From: Actinoplanes lutulentus
Lineage (GTDB): Bacteria > Actinomycetota > Actinomycetes > Mycobacteriales > Micromonosporaceae
Assembly: GCF_003259845.1 (NCBI RefSeq)
Contig: NZ_QLMJ01000028.1
Location: forward strand, 94,640 to 158,639
Length of the DNA: 64,000 nt
Direction of reading: 5' to 3'
Part shown: piece after piece, positions 63,833-64,000 of the stretch
Layout: each line of letters opens with the position of its first letter
Numbering within the stretch: position 1 is the first letter of the stretch
Made by a program: the position numbers and the translations under genes
The notes under the pieces: model-generated
Databases searched by the model: none
Seen by the model: only the letters and a program-made list of their open reading frames with translations
Told to the model about the DNA's origin: nothing

Positions 63833-64000
63833 TCAGTAGCCGAAGTCCTGGGTGTAGTACGGGGTGCCGTTGGCGGAGTAGACGGCGCCGACGCCGACGG
63901 TCTTCGACTTGCAGTTGAGGATGTTGGTGCGGTGGCCCGGGCTCTTCATCCAGCCGTTGACGACCTGGGCGGCGGTGCGGTAGCCGTAGGCGACGTTCTC
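63833..64000 (-). CDS. CAP-domain (SCP-like) extracellular protein, C-terminal end
   Basis: The frame runs from the window edge (codon GAG at 64000-63998) to a TGA ending at 63833, giving the last 55 residues: ENVAYGYRTAAQVVNGWMKSPGHRTNILN, then TVGVGAVYSANGTPYYTQDFGY. ENVAYG, GWMKSPGHRTNIL and YYTQDFG are the hallmark CAP motifs; the Glu and the His in PGHR are the usual cavity residues. It belongs to the bacterial YkwD-like secreted proteins found in cell envelopes and spores. The signal peptide and front part lie outside the window. A 14-bp-stem terminator follows. Confidence 0.9.
   Translation of the reverse strand, partial: ENVAYGYRTAAQVVNGWMKSPGHRTNILNCKSKTVGVGAVYSANGTPYYTQDFGY

Noticed and set aside
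1..64000. CRISPR arrays, tRNA or rRNA genes, prophage or integrative elements, replication origin
   Set aside because: No regularly spaced direct repeats with unique spacers, no cloverleaf-like sequences with CCA-type ends noticed, and no integrase, transposase or phage structural genes in any frame.

Overview
The window is high-GC actinobacterial DNA with GTG and TTG starts, dense 4-bp start/stop overlaps and long antisense shadow frames. A methyl-accepting chemotaxis protein, a SpoIIM-like membrane protein and a CTCA-N16-GCCGATA promoter ahead of a FIST/GGDEF-EAL pair suggest a motile, differentiating member of the Micromonosporaceae such as Actinoplanes. That assignment is inference. I see no tRNA, rRNA, CRISPR array, integrase, transposase or replication origin.

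Layout. 1-6.3 kb: the end of a chemoreceptor, a small adenylate kinase, a LuxR regulator and housekeeping or unknown genes. 5.5-11 kb: three divergent regulator/target or membrane-protein pairs (SDR/TetR, SpoIIM/RDD, LUD/HxlR), a lamin-tail protein and a CGNR zinc-finger protein. 11.2-16.1 kb: one very large secreted double-GH43 glycosidase behind a promoter overlapped by a LacI-type operator. 16.2-19.1 kb: a FIST sensor and a GAF-GGDEF-EAL c-di-GMP protein in one operon. 19.1-25.5 kb: lipoprotein, DoxX, nucleotidyltransferase, a proline racemase-like/ornithine cyclodeaminase-like pair for (hydroxy)proline use, an acyltransferase and a PadR regulator. 25.7-34.9 kb: a DrrAB-type ABC exporter, an ECF sigma factor with a membrane partner, patatin, a zinc alcohol dehydrogenase, a TetR/SDR pair with three operators, a membrane GGDEF protein, DUF998 and a MerR-VOC fusion. 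35-37.6 kb: two unusual membrane proteins, one with an internal duplication and one with a degenerate Nudix-like box. 37.6-39 kb: GNAT remnant, DoxX, TetR.

39.0-43.4 kb carries the most interesting locus: a trypsin-like protease fused to an nSTAND1-type NTPase, a membrane segment and a beta-propeller, followed at once by a small Trypco1-like gene. This architecture belongs to the predicted NTP-dependent biological conflict systems of multicellular bacteria.

44.3-62.9 kb is a sulfur-scavenging region by inference. A minus-strand run of ten tightly packed genes (two paralogous LLM monooxygenases, a DszC/SfnB-like flavoprotein, an oligopeptide-type ABC importer, an asymmetric heterodimeric ABC exporter and a third LLM enzyme) lies next to a LysR regulator. 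Divergent from LysR is an operon of an alpha/beta hydrolase with Asp in the nucleophile position, a ketopantoate reductase-sulfurtransferase fusion, and a GlcD-type FAD oxidase. The window ends with a VOC protein, a small membrane protein, a palindromic repeat shared with the 11.1 kb region, a strong terminator, and the end of a secreted CAP-domain protein.
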